DNA of 40,403 bases. Origin: an uncultured Eubacterium sp. (lineage in GTDB: Bacteria > Bacillota > Clostridia > Lachnospirales > Lachnospiraceae). The translations under genes and the position numbers were made by a program. How positions within the stretch are numbered: position 1 is the first letter of the stretch; every line of letters starts with the position of its first letter. The stretch is taken from assembly GCA_910589665.1 (NCBI GenBank), contig CAJUTR010000026.1, forward strand, positions 1 through 40,403, in the 5' to 3' direction. Positions 16,565-25,033 of the stretch are shown in pieces. The notes under the pieces are model-generated. The model saw only the letters and a program-made list of their open reading frames with translations, had not been told where the DNA came from and searched no databases.

Positions 16565-18320
16565 CCGTTTCTCCAGAAGAGGATTCCAGTTCGTCTGGCT
16601 GTTCTTCGGTGGCTACCGTCGGCACGTCTTCCTGTCCGGCAACCCAGTCGTTTTTCTTGATCTCAGCCCGACGCACTTTCCCGCTGATCGTTTTTGGTAA
16701 TTCTTTTGCAAAATCTACTATTTTTGGCCATTTATAAGAAGCGATATTTTTCTTCAGATATTTGACGATATCATTTTTCATATGTTCGTCGCCTTCTTCA
16801 CCTTCGGCGAGAACGATCGTGGCTTTGATCGCCTGCCCGCGGAGACGGTCCGGCACAGAAGTAACTGCACATTCGAGTACATACGGAAGCTTCATGATCT
16901 CATTTTCGATCTCAAAAGGTCCGATCCGGTATCCGGCAGATTTGATAACGTCGTCTACCCGTCCGACATACCAAAGGTATCCGTCCTCGTCCATAAAGGC
17001 GGTATCTCCAGTGTGATAGTAGTCGTCATACCAGACGGAGGACGTCTTATCTTCATCACTGAAATATCCGGTAAAGAGTCCGTTTGGCGTGCCATTTGCC
17101 GTTCCGACGACGATCTCGCCCTCCTCGCCGGGGTCTGCCATTGTTCCATCTGGGCGCATGACGGATATGTCATACAGCGGATTTGGCTTGCCCATCGAGC
17201 CGGGACGCGGTAACATCCCCTTTATATTTCCGATCAGCATGGTCGTTTCTGTCTGTCCGAATCCTTCCATGATGTCAAATCCGGTTTTATCTTTGAATTT
17301 CTCAAAGATCTTCGGGTTTAGAGCTTCACCAGCAGTCGTAACGTTTTGGAGCGAAGACAGGTCGTAATTTTCCAGTTTTAAGTGTACCATGACCCGGTAT
17401 ACTGTGGGCGGCGCACAAAAAGTCGTTATGTGATATTTCTCGATCATCTGCAAAATTTCTTTTGCGTCAAAATCGTCATAATCATAAGTAAAAACAGGCG
17501 CTTCACAAAGCCACTGACCGTAAATCTTCCCCCAAAGGGCCTTTCCCCAGCCGGTATCCGAGATGGCAAAGTGGATGCCGTCCGGATCGACCTGATGCCA
17601 GTATTTTGCCGTCACATAATGTCCTAACGGATAGCGGTAATTATGAGTCGTAATCTTTGGATAGGAAGTCGTTCCGGATGTGAAGAACATGAGCATCGTA
17701 TCATCTCCGCCGGGCGCGTCCTCAGAACGCGAAAAGTTTGCAGAAAAATACCGGATGTCTTTGTTAAAACAGTGCCACGATTCCCTCGCGCCGCCGACCA
17801 TGATCTTTGTTTTCAGTTTGGAATTGGTGTGGGCAGCTTTGTCAACTTCCCGTGATACGTCCCCGTCGGCCGTACATACAATAGCGTCTACGTCGCCTGC
17901 TTTGAAGCGGTACTCAAAATCCTTTTTAGTCAGAAGATTCGTAGCAGGAATGGCTATGGCGCCAATCTTGTGAAGGGCGAGCAGGGAAAACCAAAACTGA
18001 AAGTGGCGTTTTAGAACGAGCATGACTTTATCGCCTTTCCGGATTCCGAGATAGCTAAAATAATTGGCGGCCATATTGGAATACTTTGCCATGTCCCGGA
18101 ATGAAAACCGACGCTCGCGCCCGTCCCTTGAGATGTGGAGCATCGCTAGCTTATCCGGGCATTTTTTGGCCATCACATCGACCACATCATAAGCAAAATT
18201 AAAATTCGTATCATTTATATAGGAAATTGTTTTTAAAATTCCTTTTTCGTCTAACGTCGTTTCTATATATCGGTCTTCGATTCCGACCAGGTCAAATTTT
18301 TTACCCTCTGCGCATCCCAT
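16554..18320 (-). CDS. AMP-forming acyl-CoA synthetase
   Basis: ANL-superfamily ligase of 588 residues that activates a carboxylic acid with ATP and joins it to CoA. Visible motifs: MFFTSGTTSYPK (phosphate loop), EGFGQTETTM (adenine and acyl-binding turn), YHTGDTAFMDEDGYLWYVGRVDD, the hinge VDDVIKSAGYRIGPFEIEN, and PKTISGKVRRAEI, whose Lys is the C-terminal catalytic lysine. No signal peptide. The overall pattern is nearest to medium-chain or acetyl-CoA synthetase-like enzymes. The acyl substrate cannot be read. The tail beyond the catalytic lysine is acidic and low in complexity. AAAGGAAG precedes the ATG. Confidence 0.92.
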   Translation of the reverse strand: MGCAEGKKFDLVGIEDRYIETTLDEKGILKTISYINDTNFNFAYDVVDVMAKKCPDKLAMLHISRDGRERRFSFRDMAKYSNMAANYFSYLGIRKGDKVMLVLKRHFQFWFSLLALHKIGAIAIPATNLLTKKDFEYRFKAGDVDAIVCTADGDVSREVDKAAHTNSKLKTKIMVGGARESWHCFNKDIRYFSANFSRSEDAPGGDDTMLMFFTSGTTSYPKITTHNYRYPLGHYVTAKYWHQVDPDGIHFAISDTGWGKALWGKIYGQWLCEAPVFTYDYDDFDAKEILQMIEKYHITTFCAPPTVYRVMVHLKLENYDLSSLQNVTTAGEALNPKIFEKFKDKTGFDIMEGFGQTETTMLIGNIKGMLPRPGSMGKPNPLYDISVMRPDGTMADPGEEGEIVVGTANGTPNGLFTGYFSDEDKTSSVWYDDYYHTGDTAFMDEDGYLWYVGRVDDVIKSAGYRIGPFEIENEIMKLPYVLECAVTSVPDRLRGQAIKATIVLAEGEEGDEHMKNDIVKYLKKNIASYKWPKIVDFAKELPKTISGKVRRAEIKKNDWVAGQEDVPTVATEEQPDELESSSGETDET

Positions 18321-18412
18321 AATATTTACTTCCTTTCATTGTACTCAAATTTACTTGACGTGGTTTTAAAAACTATGTGTAAGTCTATGATATAACACAC
18401 GACTTTTAGTGT

Positions 18413-18443
18413 CAAGAGATATTTTATCATCTCTTGTTTTTTT
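18413..18443 (+). terminator. Intrinsic-terminator-like hairpin upstream of blaI
   Basis: An 8-bp perfect stem (CAAGAGAT with ATCTCTTG), an 8-base loop and seven T residues on the plus strand. It lies between divergent genes and just before the blaI promoter. It would stop any plus-strand transcript started between 18321 and 18412, or insulate blaI. Confidence 0.6.
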
Positions 18444-18469
18444 CTATGCTTCATGATATACTTTATGTA
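18434..18469 (+). promoter_or_regulatory. blaI-blaR promoter with possible BlaI operator
   Basis: TTGTTT (18434-18439), a 17-base spacer and TATACT (18457-18462). A small dyad TAC-N5-GTA (18459-18469) overlaps the -10 box and loosely resembles the TACA/TGTA half-sites of BlaI/MecI operators. The promoter is moderately convincing, the operator only suggestive. Confidence 0.45.
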
Positions 18470-18517
18470 CTTATAAAACAAAAACGAGAGATGGATAGAG
18501 ATGAGAGGGAGGGCAAG

Positions 18518-18886
18518 ATGAGAGAAGATCGTTATAAATTATTTGATTCCGAAAAAAAGGTGATGGAGGTCCTTTGGGAGCATGGTACGATGACGGCCGG
18601 GGATGTCGTAAAAGTACTTCGGGACAGCATCGGGTGGAACCGGAATACGACATACACGGTCATCAAAAAATGTATCGCCAAAGGGGCGATCGAGCGTACG
18701 GAACCCAAATTCCAGTGTACGGCTGTCATTACAAAAGAGCAGGTGCAGGATTATGAAACAAATGAATTAGTGGATAAAATGTTTGACGGTTCAAAGGAAA
18801 AATTCTTCGCCGCTTTTTTGGACGGCGGCAAACTGTCAGAGGACGAAGTGAAAAATTTAAAGGATATGGTTAATCATCTTAAATGA
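18518..18886 (+). CDS. blaI: BlaI/MecI/CopY-family transcriptional repressor
   Basis: A 122-residue winged-helix repressor. DSEKKVMEVLWEHGTMTAGDVV and NRNTTYTVIKKCIAKGAIER form the DNA-binding domain and recognition helix; the C-terminal helices (FDGSKEKFFAAFL, LSEDEVKNLKDMV) dimerise. In characterised systems the partner BlaR1 protease leads to cleavage of BlaI in response to beta-lactam. ATG at 18518 is preferred because GGGAGGG precedes it; longer in-frame starts lack ribosome sites. The stop overlaps the blaR1-like start (ATGA). Confidence 0.92.
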   Translation: MREDRYKLFDSEKKVMEVLWEHGTMTAGDVVKVLRDSIGWNRNTTYTVIKKCIAKGAIERTEPKFQCTAVITKEQVQDYETNELVDKMFDGSKEKFFAAFLDGGKLSEDEVKNLKDMVNHLK

Positions 18887-20607
18887 GAATTGTAATTGAG
18901 TTTAACGTATTATATATCAGTATTATTTCCACTATATTAATTATTCTGTTGCTTTTGGTGCGTGGATTTTTTGGAACTAAAATTCATCGTATATTTTTCA
19001 CGCTTGCGTGGATGATCGTTCTAGTGCGCCTTATTTTACCGATCGGTGTGGTGACTCCTTCGGAATGGCCAGGCGGTGTTGCGGCTGTGTATGACTGGCT
19101 AAAGGATATTCCGTTTTCGAACTTTGTGTGGGTGTGGTGTGCGGGGGCATGTACGACTGCCGTTGTTTTTGTGGTACGTTATATTATATGGGGCAGGGTT
19201 CTCAGAGAAGCGCTGCCGATCCAGAAAGTACCGGATATTGATGAAGAGATGTTTACGTTTATGGGAATCCGGGTATATGTATCAGACCGGATTTCTTCCC
19301 CGGTGACGTTTGGTTTCTTTCACCAAAAAGTGCTGCTTCCTAAATATTACATGAATTTATCGAGGGAGCAGCTAAAATTTATATTGATCCATGAAAAGAT
19401 CCATATTGATAATCATGACAATCTGAATAAGTTTTTTATTATTGCCGCTGTGTGCATTCACTGGTTCAATCCGTTTGCGTGGTTGATGTACATGTGCTGT
19501 AACCGGGATCTGGAGATGGCGTGTGATGAGAAGGTCATCCGGCAGGTAGGGGAGTCGGGCCGTGAACAATATGCCAATGTGCTGATCAGCCTGGCATCGA
19601 AAAAGGTGATCGGGGAATCCGCATATAGTGGTTTTGCCCGCAGCGCAATCCGGGAAAGGATCGTCATGATCATGGGATACCGGGGAGTAAAGAGATGGAA
19701 TTATGCGATATACAGCGTGGTGGTATTAGGGACGATGCTCGTCTTTTTGATGCCGGGCCAAAGTTTTTCTGCGTCGGATAGGGAGGGAGCAACGGCAGTG
19801 GATGTACCGGACGCGAGTGACAAAATAGATAACGAGGAGTATGAAGCAGTGGATGTGGTGGAGATCTTAAATGAAGATTCTTCCGGGGCACGTACATTTG
19901 TGACAGTCAAAACGAAAGAGGGAGTCGAATTATGTATTAAGCTTCTGTTAAGCAAAGATGTTGCTGTGACGAATGGAGCTGTGCTGACTTCGTATCTTCC
20001 CGAGGGGGAGACGTGGAAGGCCGGGATGGATGATACGTATTCGGGCGAGGTCACGATACCAGAAGCTGTCCGGTATAAGGGGAAGCAGTATCCAGTCATA
20101 CGGATTGGTTCGTATAGCTTTTATGGATGCCGGAATGTAACAGAGATCCACATTCCGGATTCGGTGCAGGAAATACAGGAAAGGGCATTTTTCCACTGTG
20201 AATCTTTAAAAAAACTCAAGCTTCCGGCGAATTTGGAAATTATGGGGATCAATCCTTTTTTGGGCTGCGTGTCGCTAGAAGCGTTTGAGATGCCGGAGTA
20301 CAAGTCGCAGTACCTCGTGAAAGACGGCGCGTTATACACGGATTTTGGCCGGTTTTTAAAGGTATATCCGCAGGGAAGGAAGCAGAAAAAAGTTCAGTTG
20401 GGCGAGGATGTGGAACAGATTGCCACGCGCGCGTTTTACGGGGCGGATGTGAAGGAAGTCCGTCTGCCGGAAAACATGGTACGGGTAAAGAGCAAGGGAT
20501 TTCAAAACTGCCGGAAATTAGAAGTCGTTTGGGCCGGAGAGAAGACCCGTTTTGCTGAGGATGTATTTGAAGGGGCGCGGCAGGCGGATGTGCGCCGGTA
20601 TGAGTGA
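18883..20607 (+). CDS. BlaR1-like M56 peptidase with leucine-rich repeat sensor domain
   Basis: A 574-residue membrane protease. Membrane segments lie near residues 8-28, 33-55, 77-104 and 268-290. Between the third and fourth is a cytoplasmic M56 gluzincin domain with the zinc motif HEKIH (first His at residue 170) and LEMACDEKVI, whose Glu is a likely third ligand. In BlaR1/MecR1 the region after the last membrane segment is an extracellular penicillin-binding domain with SxxK, SxN and KTG motifs. Here that is replaced by a spacer (about 295-385) and five or so BspA-type (LRR_5) repeats from about 385 to the end: IGSYSFYGCRNVTEIHIP, IQERAFFHCESLKKLKLP, IATRAFYGADVKEVRLP. It overlaps blaI by 4 bases, so both are co-expressed. 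The signal sensed is unknown; a protein or wall ligand is more likely than a beta-lactam. Confidence 0.9.
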   Translation: MRIVIEFNVLYISIISTILIILLLLVRGFFGTKIHRIFFTLAWMIVLVRLILPIGVVTPSEWPGGVAAVYDWLKDIPFSNFVWVWCAGACTTAVVFVVRYIIWGRVLREALPIQKVPDIDEEMFTFMGIRVYVSDRISSPVTFGFFHQKVLLPKYYMNLSREQLKFILIHEKIHIDNHDNLNKFFIIAAVCIHWFNPFAWLMYMCCNRDLEMACDEKVIRQVGESGREQYANVLISLASKKVIGESAYSGFARSAIRERIVMIMGYRGVKRWNYAIYSVVVLGTMLVFLMPGQSFSASDREGATAVDVPDASDKIDNEEYEAVDVVEILNEDSSGARTFVTVKTKEGVELCIKLLLSKDVAVTNGAVLTSYLPEGETWKAGMDDTYSGEVTIPEAVRYKGKQYPVIRIGSYSFYGCRNVTEIHIPDSVQEIQERAFFHCESLKKLKLPANLEIMGINPFLGCVSLEAFEMPEYKSQYLVKDGALYTDFGRFLKVYPQGRKQKKVQLGEDVEQIATRAFYGADVKEVRLPENMVRVKSKGFQNCRKLEVVWAGEKTRFAEDVFEGARQADVRRYE

Positions 20608-20655
20608 GGATCGGATGCCCGCCGAAGCGGGGATACCTAGCAAAGGACTTTTTTC

Positions 20656-20684
20656 TTGACAGTTTTCTGGCAAGGGAGTAAACT
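20656..20684 (+). promoter_or_regulatory. Sigma-A promoter of ilvE (and probably luxS)
   Basis: A perfect TTGACA, a 17-base spacer and TAAACT, about 60 bases before the ilvE start. Confidence 0.65.
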
Positions 20685-20744
20685 TAAAAACAGGGAAGAC
20701 TGGAAGGTTTAACTCAAAAATAAAGGAAAAGGAAGTACGTGCAT

Positions 20745-21770
20745 ATGGAAAAGAAAAATTTGGACTGGGCAAACATAGGATTTTCTTATCGTCAAACGGA
20801 TAAGAGATTTGTCGCGAATTATAAGAACGGAGCATGGGATGAGGGGGCGTTGATCGATGATCCGACGATTTCCATGAGTGAGTGTGCCTGTGTGCTGCAG
20901 TATGCGCAGACGTGCTTTGAAGGACTGAAGGCGTACACGGCAAAAGACGGGCAGATCGTATGCTTCCGCCCGGATATGAATGCGGAGCGTATGGCAAATA
21001 CGGCGAAACGATTGGAAATGCCAGTATTTCCGGAAGATAAATTTGTCGAGGCGGTGAAGGAAACGGTGCGCGCCAATGAAGCGTATGTGCCGCCGTATGG
21101 TTCGGGCGCTGCGTTATATGTCCGCCCGTTTTTGTTCGGCATCGGCCCGGTGATCGGCGTGGCGCCGGCTGACGAGTACCAGTTCCGGATTTTTTGTACA
21201 CCGGTCGGGCCTTATTTTAAGGGTGGTGCGAAGCCGATCACGATCCGTGTCAGCGATTTTGACCGCGCGGCGCCGAACGGGACTGGTCATATAAAGGCGG
21301 GGCTTAATTACGCGATGAGCCTTCACGCCATCGTGGATGCGCACGATCAGGGGTTTGCGGAAAATATGTATCTGGATCCGAAAACCCGTACGAAGGTGGA
21401 AGAAACAGGTGGAGCGAACTTTATTTTTATTACGAAAGATGGCAAGCTGGTCACTCCAAAATCTGACAGTATCCTGCCTTCGATCACGAGACGCTCTATC
21501 GTAACGATCGCGAGAGATCATCTCGGAATGGAAGTGGAAGAGCGGGAGGTTTTCCTGGATGAGGTAAAGGATTTTGCGGAGTGTGGGTTGTGCGGTACGG
21601 CGGCAGTCATTTCTCCGGTTGGAAAGATCGTAGACCACGGAACGGACATCTGTTTACCGAGCGGTATGGAGGAGATGGGCGAAGTGACGAAAAAGCTGTA
21701 TGACACCCTGACTGGAATGCAGGAAGGAAGGATTGAGGCGCCGGAAGGGTGGATCAACGTCATAAAATAA
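20745..21770 (+). CDS. ilvE: Branched-chain amino acid aminotransferase
   Basis: Fold-type IV PLP transaminase that interconverts Leu/Ile/Val and their 2-oxo acids with glutamate. The 341-residue protein shows YAQTCFEGLKAY, the LYVRPFLFG region, GTGHIKAGLNYAMS with the Schiff-base Lys, ETGGANFIFI and LCGTAAVISPVG. The length and motifs fit the longer, eukaryote-like (BCAT class II) subgroup. ATG at 20745 is preferred because the AAGGAAG ribosome site fits it better than the GTG six bases upstream. luxS follows closely with its own ribosome site. Confidence 0.95.
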   Translation: MEKKNLDWANIGFSYRQTDKRFVANYKNGAWDEGALIDDPTISMSECACVLQYAQTCFEGLKAYTAKDGQIVCFRPDMNAERMANTAKRLEMPVFPEDKFVEAVKETVRANEAYVPPYGSGAALYVRPFLFGIGPVIGVAPADEYQFRIFCTPVGPYFKGGAKPITIRVSDFDRAAPNGTGHIKAGLNYAMSLHAIVDAHDQGFAENMYLDPKTRTKVEETGGANFIFITKDGKLVTPKSDSILPSITRRSIVTIARDHLGMEVEEREVFLDEVKDFAECGLCGTAAVISPVGKIVDHGTDICLPSGMEEMGEVTKKLYDTLTGMQEGRIEAPEGWINVIK

Positions 21771-21782
21771 GGAGGCATTTCG

Positions 21783-22256
21783 ATGGAAACGATAGCGAGT
21801 TTTACGGTGGATCATTTAAAACTTTTGCCGGGCGTCTATGTGTCACGGAAAGACTGTACCGGAACAGACATTGTGACAACGTTCGATATCCGGATGACGA
21901 GACCGAACTTTGAGCCGGTTATGAATACGGCAGAGATCCATGCCATCGAGCATCTGGGGGCGACGTTTTTAAGAAATCATCCGGCCATGAGTGAGAAGAC
22001 GGTGTATTTTGGCCCCATGGGATGCCGCACCGGGTTTTATCTGATTTTGGCCGGGGATTATGAATCGGTGGACGTTGTGCCGCTTTTAACAGAAATGTTT
22101 TCTTATATCCGTGATTTTGATGGAAAAGTTCCCGGGGCATCCCCGGAAGAATGCGGCAATTATCTGGACTTAAATCTGCCGATGGCAAAATATGTGGCGG
22201 GACGTTATTTATCTGAGGTGCTGGAGGGCATTTCGGAAGAACGGCTTGTATATTGA
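21783..22256 (+). CDS. luxS: S-ribosylhomocysteine lyase
   Basis: LuxS converts S-ribosylhomocysteine to homocysteine and the precursor of autoinducer-2, recycling the product of SAM-dependent methylation. The 157-residue protein shows the metal ligands in HAIEHLGATFLRNH (H-x2-E-H), the catalytic Cys in GPMGCRTGFY, and ECGNYLDLNL with the third ligand. GGAGG precedes the ATG. It lies 13 bases after ilvE and is probably co-transcribed. No pfs/mtnN gene is seen nearby. Confidence 0.97.
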   Translation: METIASFTVDHLKLLPGVYVSRKDCTGTDIVTTFDIRMTRPNFEPVMNTAEIHAIEHLGATFLRNHPAMSEKTVYFGPMGCRTGFYLILAGDYESVDVVPLLTEMFSYIRDFDGKVPGASPEECGNYLDLNLPMAKYVAGRYLSEVLEGISEERLVY

Positions 22257-22329
22257 TGATCAACGGTGTCATTATTTTTCCTGTTCTGCATATTTATATA
22301 AAAAGAATGCAGTGCGGGAGCCAGGACGG

Positions 22330-22968
22330 ATGTTCGAATGGGAAGGGCGGATTTTGGACAACAAAAGCATACAGGTAGTAAAAGCGGCGCTTCCTTATTT
22401 GGATATTCCTGTGGGGAACATCATAGATGTGGAAGGGCTGCTTCGTTCCATCCGGGGATATTGTCATCAGCGGGAGCAAAAGTTCATTGATATGATCCTT
22501 CATTTTTTTATGATGAAACGTGTGATGTCGATGATGAGCATGATGAACGAGATGAACGAGGCCAGCAGTGCCGGACAGGGTATGGAAGGTATACTGAATG
22601 TGTTAAAAAGCCAGATGCCGAAAGAACAGCAGGATATGTTTGATATGGTGTCAGTTATGATGTCCGCGATGGCGGAAAGCAGTGCGGAAAATAACGGGGA
22701 GGAACAGGGAGATGACGGGTCAGGAGGACATTTTCAAGAATATGCACCCAGTGAAGGCTCAGGTGATCCGGGAACTGGAGGAGAAAGCGAATGGGAAGGA
22801 CATGAAGAGCCTGGTGCCGCTTATCATGGAGGCGATGCAGAAGCTGAACTCTCACAACCTTTCGTTTTCCCAGCAGGAGGTTTCGGTCCTTTTAGAAATC
22901 TTGACAAAGGACATGAGTCCGGCGGAGAAGCAGAAAGTGGAAATGATGAAGCGGGTAGTGAAGAATAA
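22330..22968 (+). CDS. Unknown protein, Met-rich helix and Gly/Glu-rich tail
   Basis: Not recognised. The first ~125 residues look like a genuine protein: FEWEGRILDNKSIQVVKAAL, then a helical region rich in methionine (MMKRVMSMMSMMNEMNEA). The last ~85 residues become Gly/Glu/Ser-rich (GSGGHFQEYAPSEGSGDPG) and overlap the following ORF in another frame over 257 bases. The tail therefore may be a shadow of that ORF, made in-frame by loss of an earlier stop, or the two overlap truly. The ATG at 22330 is the first with a plausible ribosome site. It may be the third gene of an ilvE-luxS transcript. Confidence 0.5.
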   Translation: MFEWEGRILDNKSIQVVKAALPYLDIPVGNIIDVEGLLRSIRGYCHQREQKFIDMILHFFMMKRVMSMMSMMNEMNEASSAGQGMEGILNVLKSQMPKEQQDMFDMVSVMMSAMAESSAENNGEEQGDDGSGGHFQEYAPSEGSGDPGTGGESEWEGHEEPGAAYHGGDAEAELSQPFVFPAGGFGPFRNLDKGHESGGEAESGNDEAGSEE

Positions 22969-22981
22969 AGGGAAACAATAA
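22712..22981 (+). CDS. Small unknown helical protein overlapping the previous ORF
   Basis: A soluble protein of 89 residues, charged and helical (QVIRELEEKANGKDMKSL, LSFSQQEVSVLLEILTK, EKQKVEMMKRVVKNKG). No family recognised. Its composition is more protein-like than the frame it overlaps. The ATG at 22712 has GGGGAGG nine bases before it. Together with the upstream ORF it may form one coupled unit or a single ancestral gene broken by a frameshift. Confidence 0.55.
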   Translation: MTGQEDIFKNMHPVKAQVIRELEEKANGKDMKSLVPLIMEAMQKLNSHNLSFSQQEVSVLLEILTKDMSPAEKQKVEMMKRVVKNKGKQ

Positions 22982-23042
22982 CAGAGAAAATTTTAGGCGG
23001 CGTGGCAATGGGAAGCCGGTTGCAAAAGAAAAGGAGAATGGG

Positions 23043-24833
23043 ATGAATAGTAAGATGAAAGAGACGGCTGCGGTTGTATTGCTTTTTTCCATGCTGGTGG
23101 GAATGGAACATTCCCATCCTGGCATGGATCATGTGTCAGCGGCTTCCGGTCCAAAGTTGAGTAAAAAGAAAGTGGAGATCAAAAAGGGAAGATTGACGAA
23201 GATCACACTGAAAAACAAGGTGGGCGCTAAGAAGATCAAGTGGTCGATCTCCAATAAAAGAGTGGCGACGATCAAGAAGAAGGGCGCTTCGGTGACGGTG
23301 AAGGGCAAAAAGGCCGGGAAAACGAAGCTGACCTGCCGATTTTTGTATCATGGAAGGAAGAAAAAACTGACGAGTAAGATTACAATCATTACCGTGAATC
23401 AGAAAAAGGAAAGCAGCACGGGAAAAGTTTCATCTGCTCCTTTCACACCGCATAATACACAGGCGCCGTCGGCTTCGCAGCAGCCTGGAAATCAGGGAGC
23501 GACAGAACAGCCTGTGCAGACGCCGGTACAGACCGGGACGCCGGAACCGATCCCTGTTTTAGACGACGTGGATGCAGGTACGAAGTATGAGATTCAGGGA
23601 AGCCTGAAGGGGGCGTATCAGCGGTTTTTTGGAAATGTAGGTACGTCAGTGAATATTTTCCAGATTGAACCTTCTGGGAGTATTTTTGATGATGCCGGGG
23701 ACATGTTTGCTTTTACAAAGAGCCAGTATAACAGTATAACGCCGGAGAATGAGACAAAACCGTGCCGTCTTCTGAATATGGGTTCTGATTTTGAGGACTA
23801 TTTCGCCACGGATTTTAAGGCGCAGACAATGCCTGTGTCGGAGGCGAAAGCCGATCCGTATTATTATGTGCCTGATACTTATCAGGAAGAGGTTTGTCCG
23901 AAGATCAATTACTCCCAGTTTGATATTTTCATGAAGAAGGCTGCTGAAAATGGTATGCGTATCCGGTTCCATGCGTTCGTATGGCACCAGCAGACGCCGG
24001 AGTGGCTGTTTAAGGAAAATTTTGATGCGGAGGGTGACTGGGTTACGCCTGAGGTGATGGATGCGAGGCTGGAGTATTACATCAAATCCGTGATCCGGTA
24101 TATTACGTTGAAAGAAAAGGAACTGGGATATGGCGATGTCGTTTACTGTTATGACGTGGCCAATGAATATTTCCACAATAACGATAAACAGGATAAGGAC
24201 GAAAGCTATATAAAATCGTACTGGGATGAGGTGTATTATCCGGATAATAAATTTGATAAGAAAACAGGAGATTATGAGCAGGTAGCAGAACCAGTATACG
24301 TCAAACGTGCGTTTACGTACGCGAGGGAGATCTTAGACAGCTATGGAAAGCAGGATGTGTCATTGTTCTATAATGACTATAATACGTATATGGTATCCAA
24401 TTCGGTCTTGAAGCTGGTTGAGTATATCAATCAGGATCAGATGCTTTGCGACGGGATCGGTATGCAGAGCCATTTGGACGTTAATTATCCGACTGTGGAA
24501 AATTATGCGGCTACGCTGAAAAAGTTCCTGGCTTGTGAGAAGATCCGCGAGGTGCAGATCACGGAACTGGATGTGACAGCGGGATCGAGCGATAAGCTTT
24601 TGGCGCGGCAGATGAATTATTATTACGATCTCATGAAGGCGATCCTCGATGCGCGAAAAGCATATCCTGGTAAAATCACAGGTATGACGTTCTGGGGATT
24701 GTACGACGGATTCTCGTGGAGACGCGAAAAGTATCCGCTTTTGTTTGCGAGTACGACAGAGGCAAAAGGAGCGTATTACAAAGTTCTCCAGGCAGCAGCA
24801 GAGGCAGTCGAAGAGGAAAAGGCTGGGGTGTGA
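23043..24833 (+). CDS. Secreted GH10 endo-xylanase with N-terminal Ig-like module
   Basis: A 596-residue exported enzyme. Residues 1 to about 36 are a signal peptide ending near VSAASG. Residues about 38-118 are a very Lys-rich Big_2-like module (KIKWSISNKRVATIKKKGASV). A Gln/Pro/Thr linker runs to about 180. The rest is a glycoside hydrolase family 10 barrel: SITPENETKPC, FHAFVWHQQTPEW, YDVANEYF with the likely acid/base Glu375, VQITELDV with the likely nucleophile Glu508, and MTFWGLYDGFSWR. The family cleaves beta-1,4-xylan internally. No LPXTG or dockerin is visible; the basic module may bind wall or polyanions. It ends before a strong bidirectional terminator. Confidence 0.94.
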   Translation: MNSKMKETAAVVLLFSMLVGMEHSHPGMDHVSAASGPKLSKKKVEIKKGRLTKITLKNKVGAKKIKWSISNKRVATIKKKGASVTVKGKKAGKTKLTCRFLYHGRKKKLTSKITIITVNQKKESSTGKVSSAPFTPHNTQAPSASQQPGNQGATEQPVQTPVQTGTPEPIPVLDDVDAGTKYEIQGSLKGAYQRFFGNVGTSVNIFQIEPSGSIFDDAGDMFAFTKSQYNSITPENETKPCRLLNMGSDFEDYFATDFKAQTMPVSEAKADPYYYVPDTYQEEVCPKINYSQFDIFMKKAAENGMRIRFHAFVWHQQTPEWLFKENFDAEGDWVTPEVMDARLEYYIKSVIRYITLKEKELGYGDVVYCYDVANEYFHNNDKQDKDESYIKSYWDEVYYPDNKFDKKTGDYEQVAEPVYVKRAFTYAREILDSYGKQDVSLFYNDYNTYMVSNSVLKLVEYINQDQMLCDGIGMQSHLDVNYPTVENYAATLKKFLACEKIREVQITELDVTAGSSDKLLARQMNYYYDLMKAILDARKAYPGKITGMTFWGLYDGFSWRREKYPLLFASTTEAKGAYYKVLQAAAEAVEEEKAGV

Positions 24834-24935
24834 GTACACGGAGGTCGAGACTGATGTGGTAGTTTGACGGCGATTTGCCGTTCGTGATGGAGAATGGAAA
24901 TACCATTTCGTTGGTTAGGTAAGAAGAGCTATCAT

Positions 24936-24981
24936 AAAAGGTCTCCGATGATAAAATCAAATTTATCATCGGAGACCTTTT
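24936..24981. terminator. Strong bidirectional intrinsic terminator
   Basis: A 20-bp perfect inverted repeat (AAAAGGTCTCCGATGATAAA and its complement) with a 6-base loop gives a GC-rich stem flanked by A and T runs, so it terminates in both directions. It separates the convergent xylanase (+) and leucine-rich repeat (-) genes. Confidence 0.92.
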
Positions 24982-25033
24982 TGGCACATTTTTACAGAGA
25001 TTTTTTAACGTCTCACTGTTTATCGTCCAGTTA

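Noticed and set aside
19124..20607. Beta-lactam sensor domain in the BlaR1-like protein
   Set aside because: No SxxK, SxN or KTG motif is present after the last membrane segment; the region is leucine-rich repeat.
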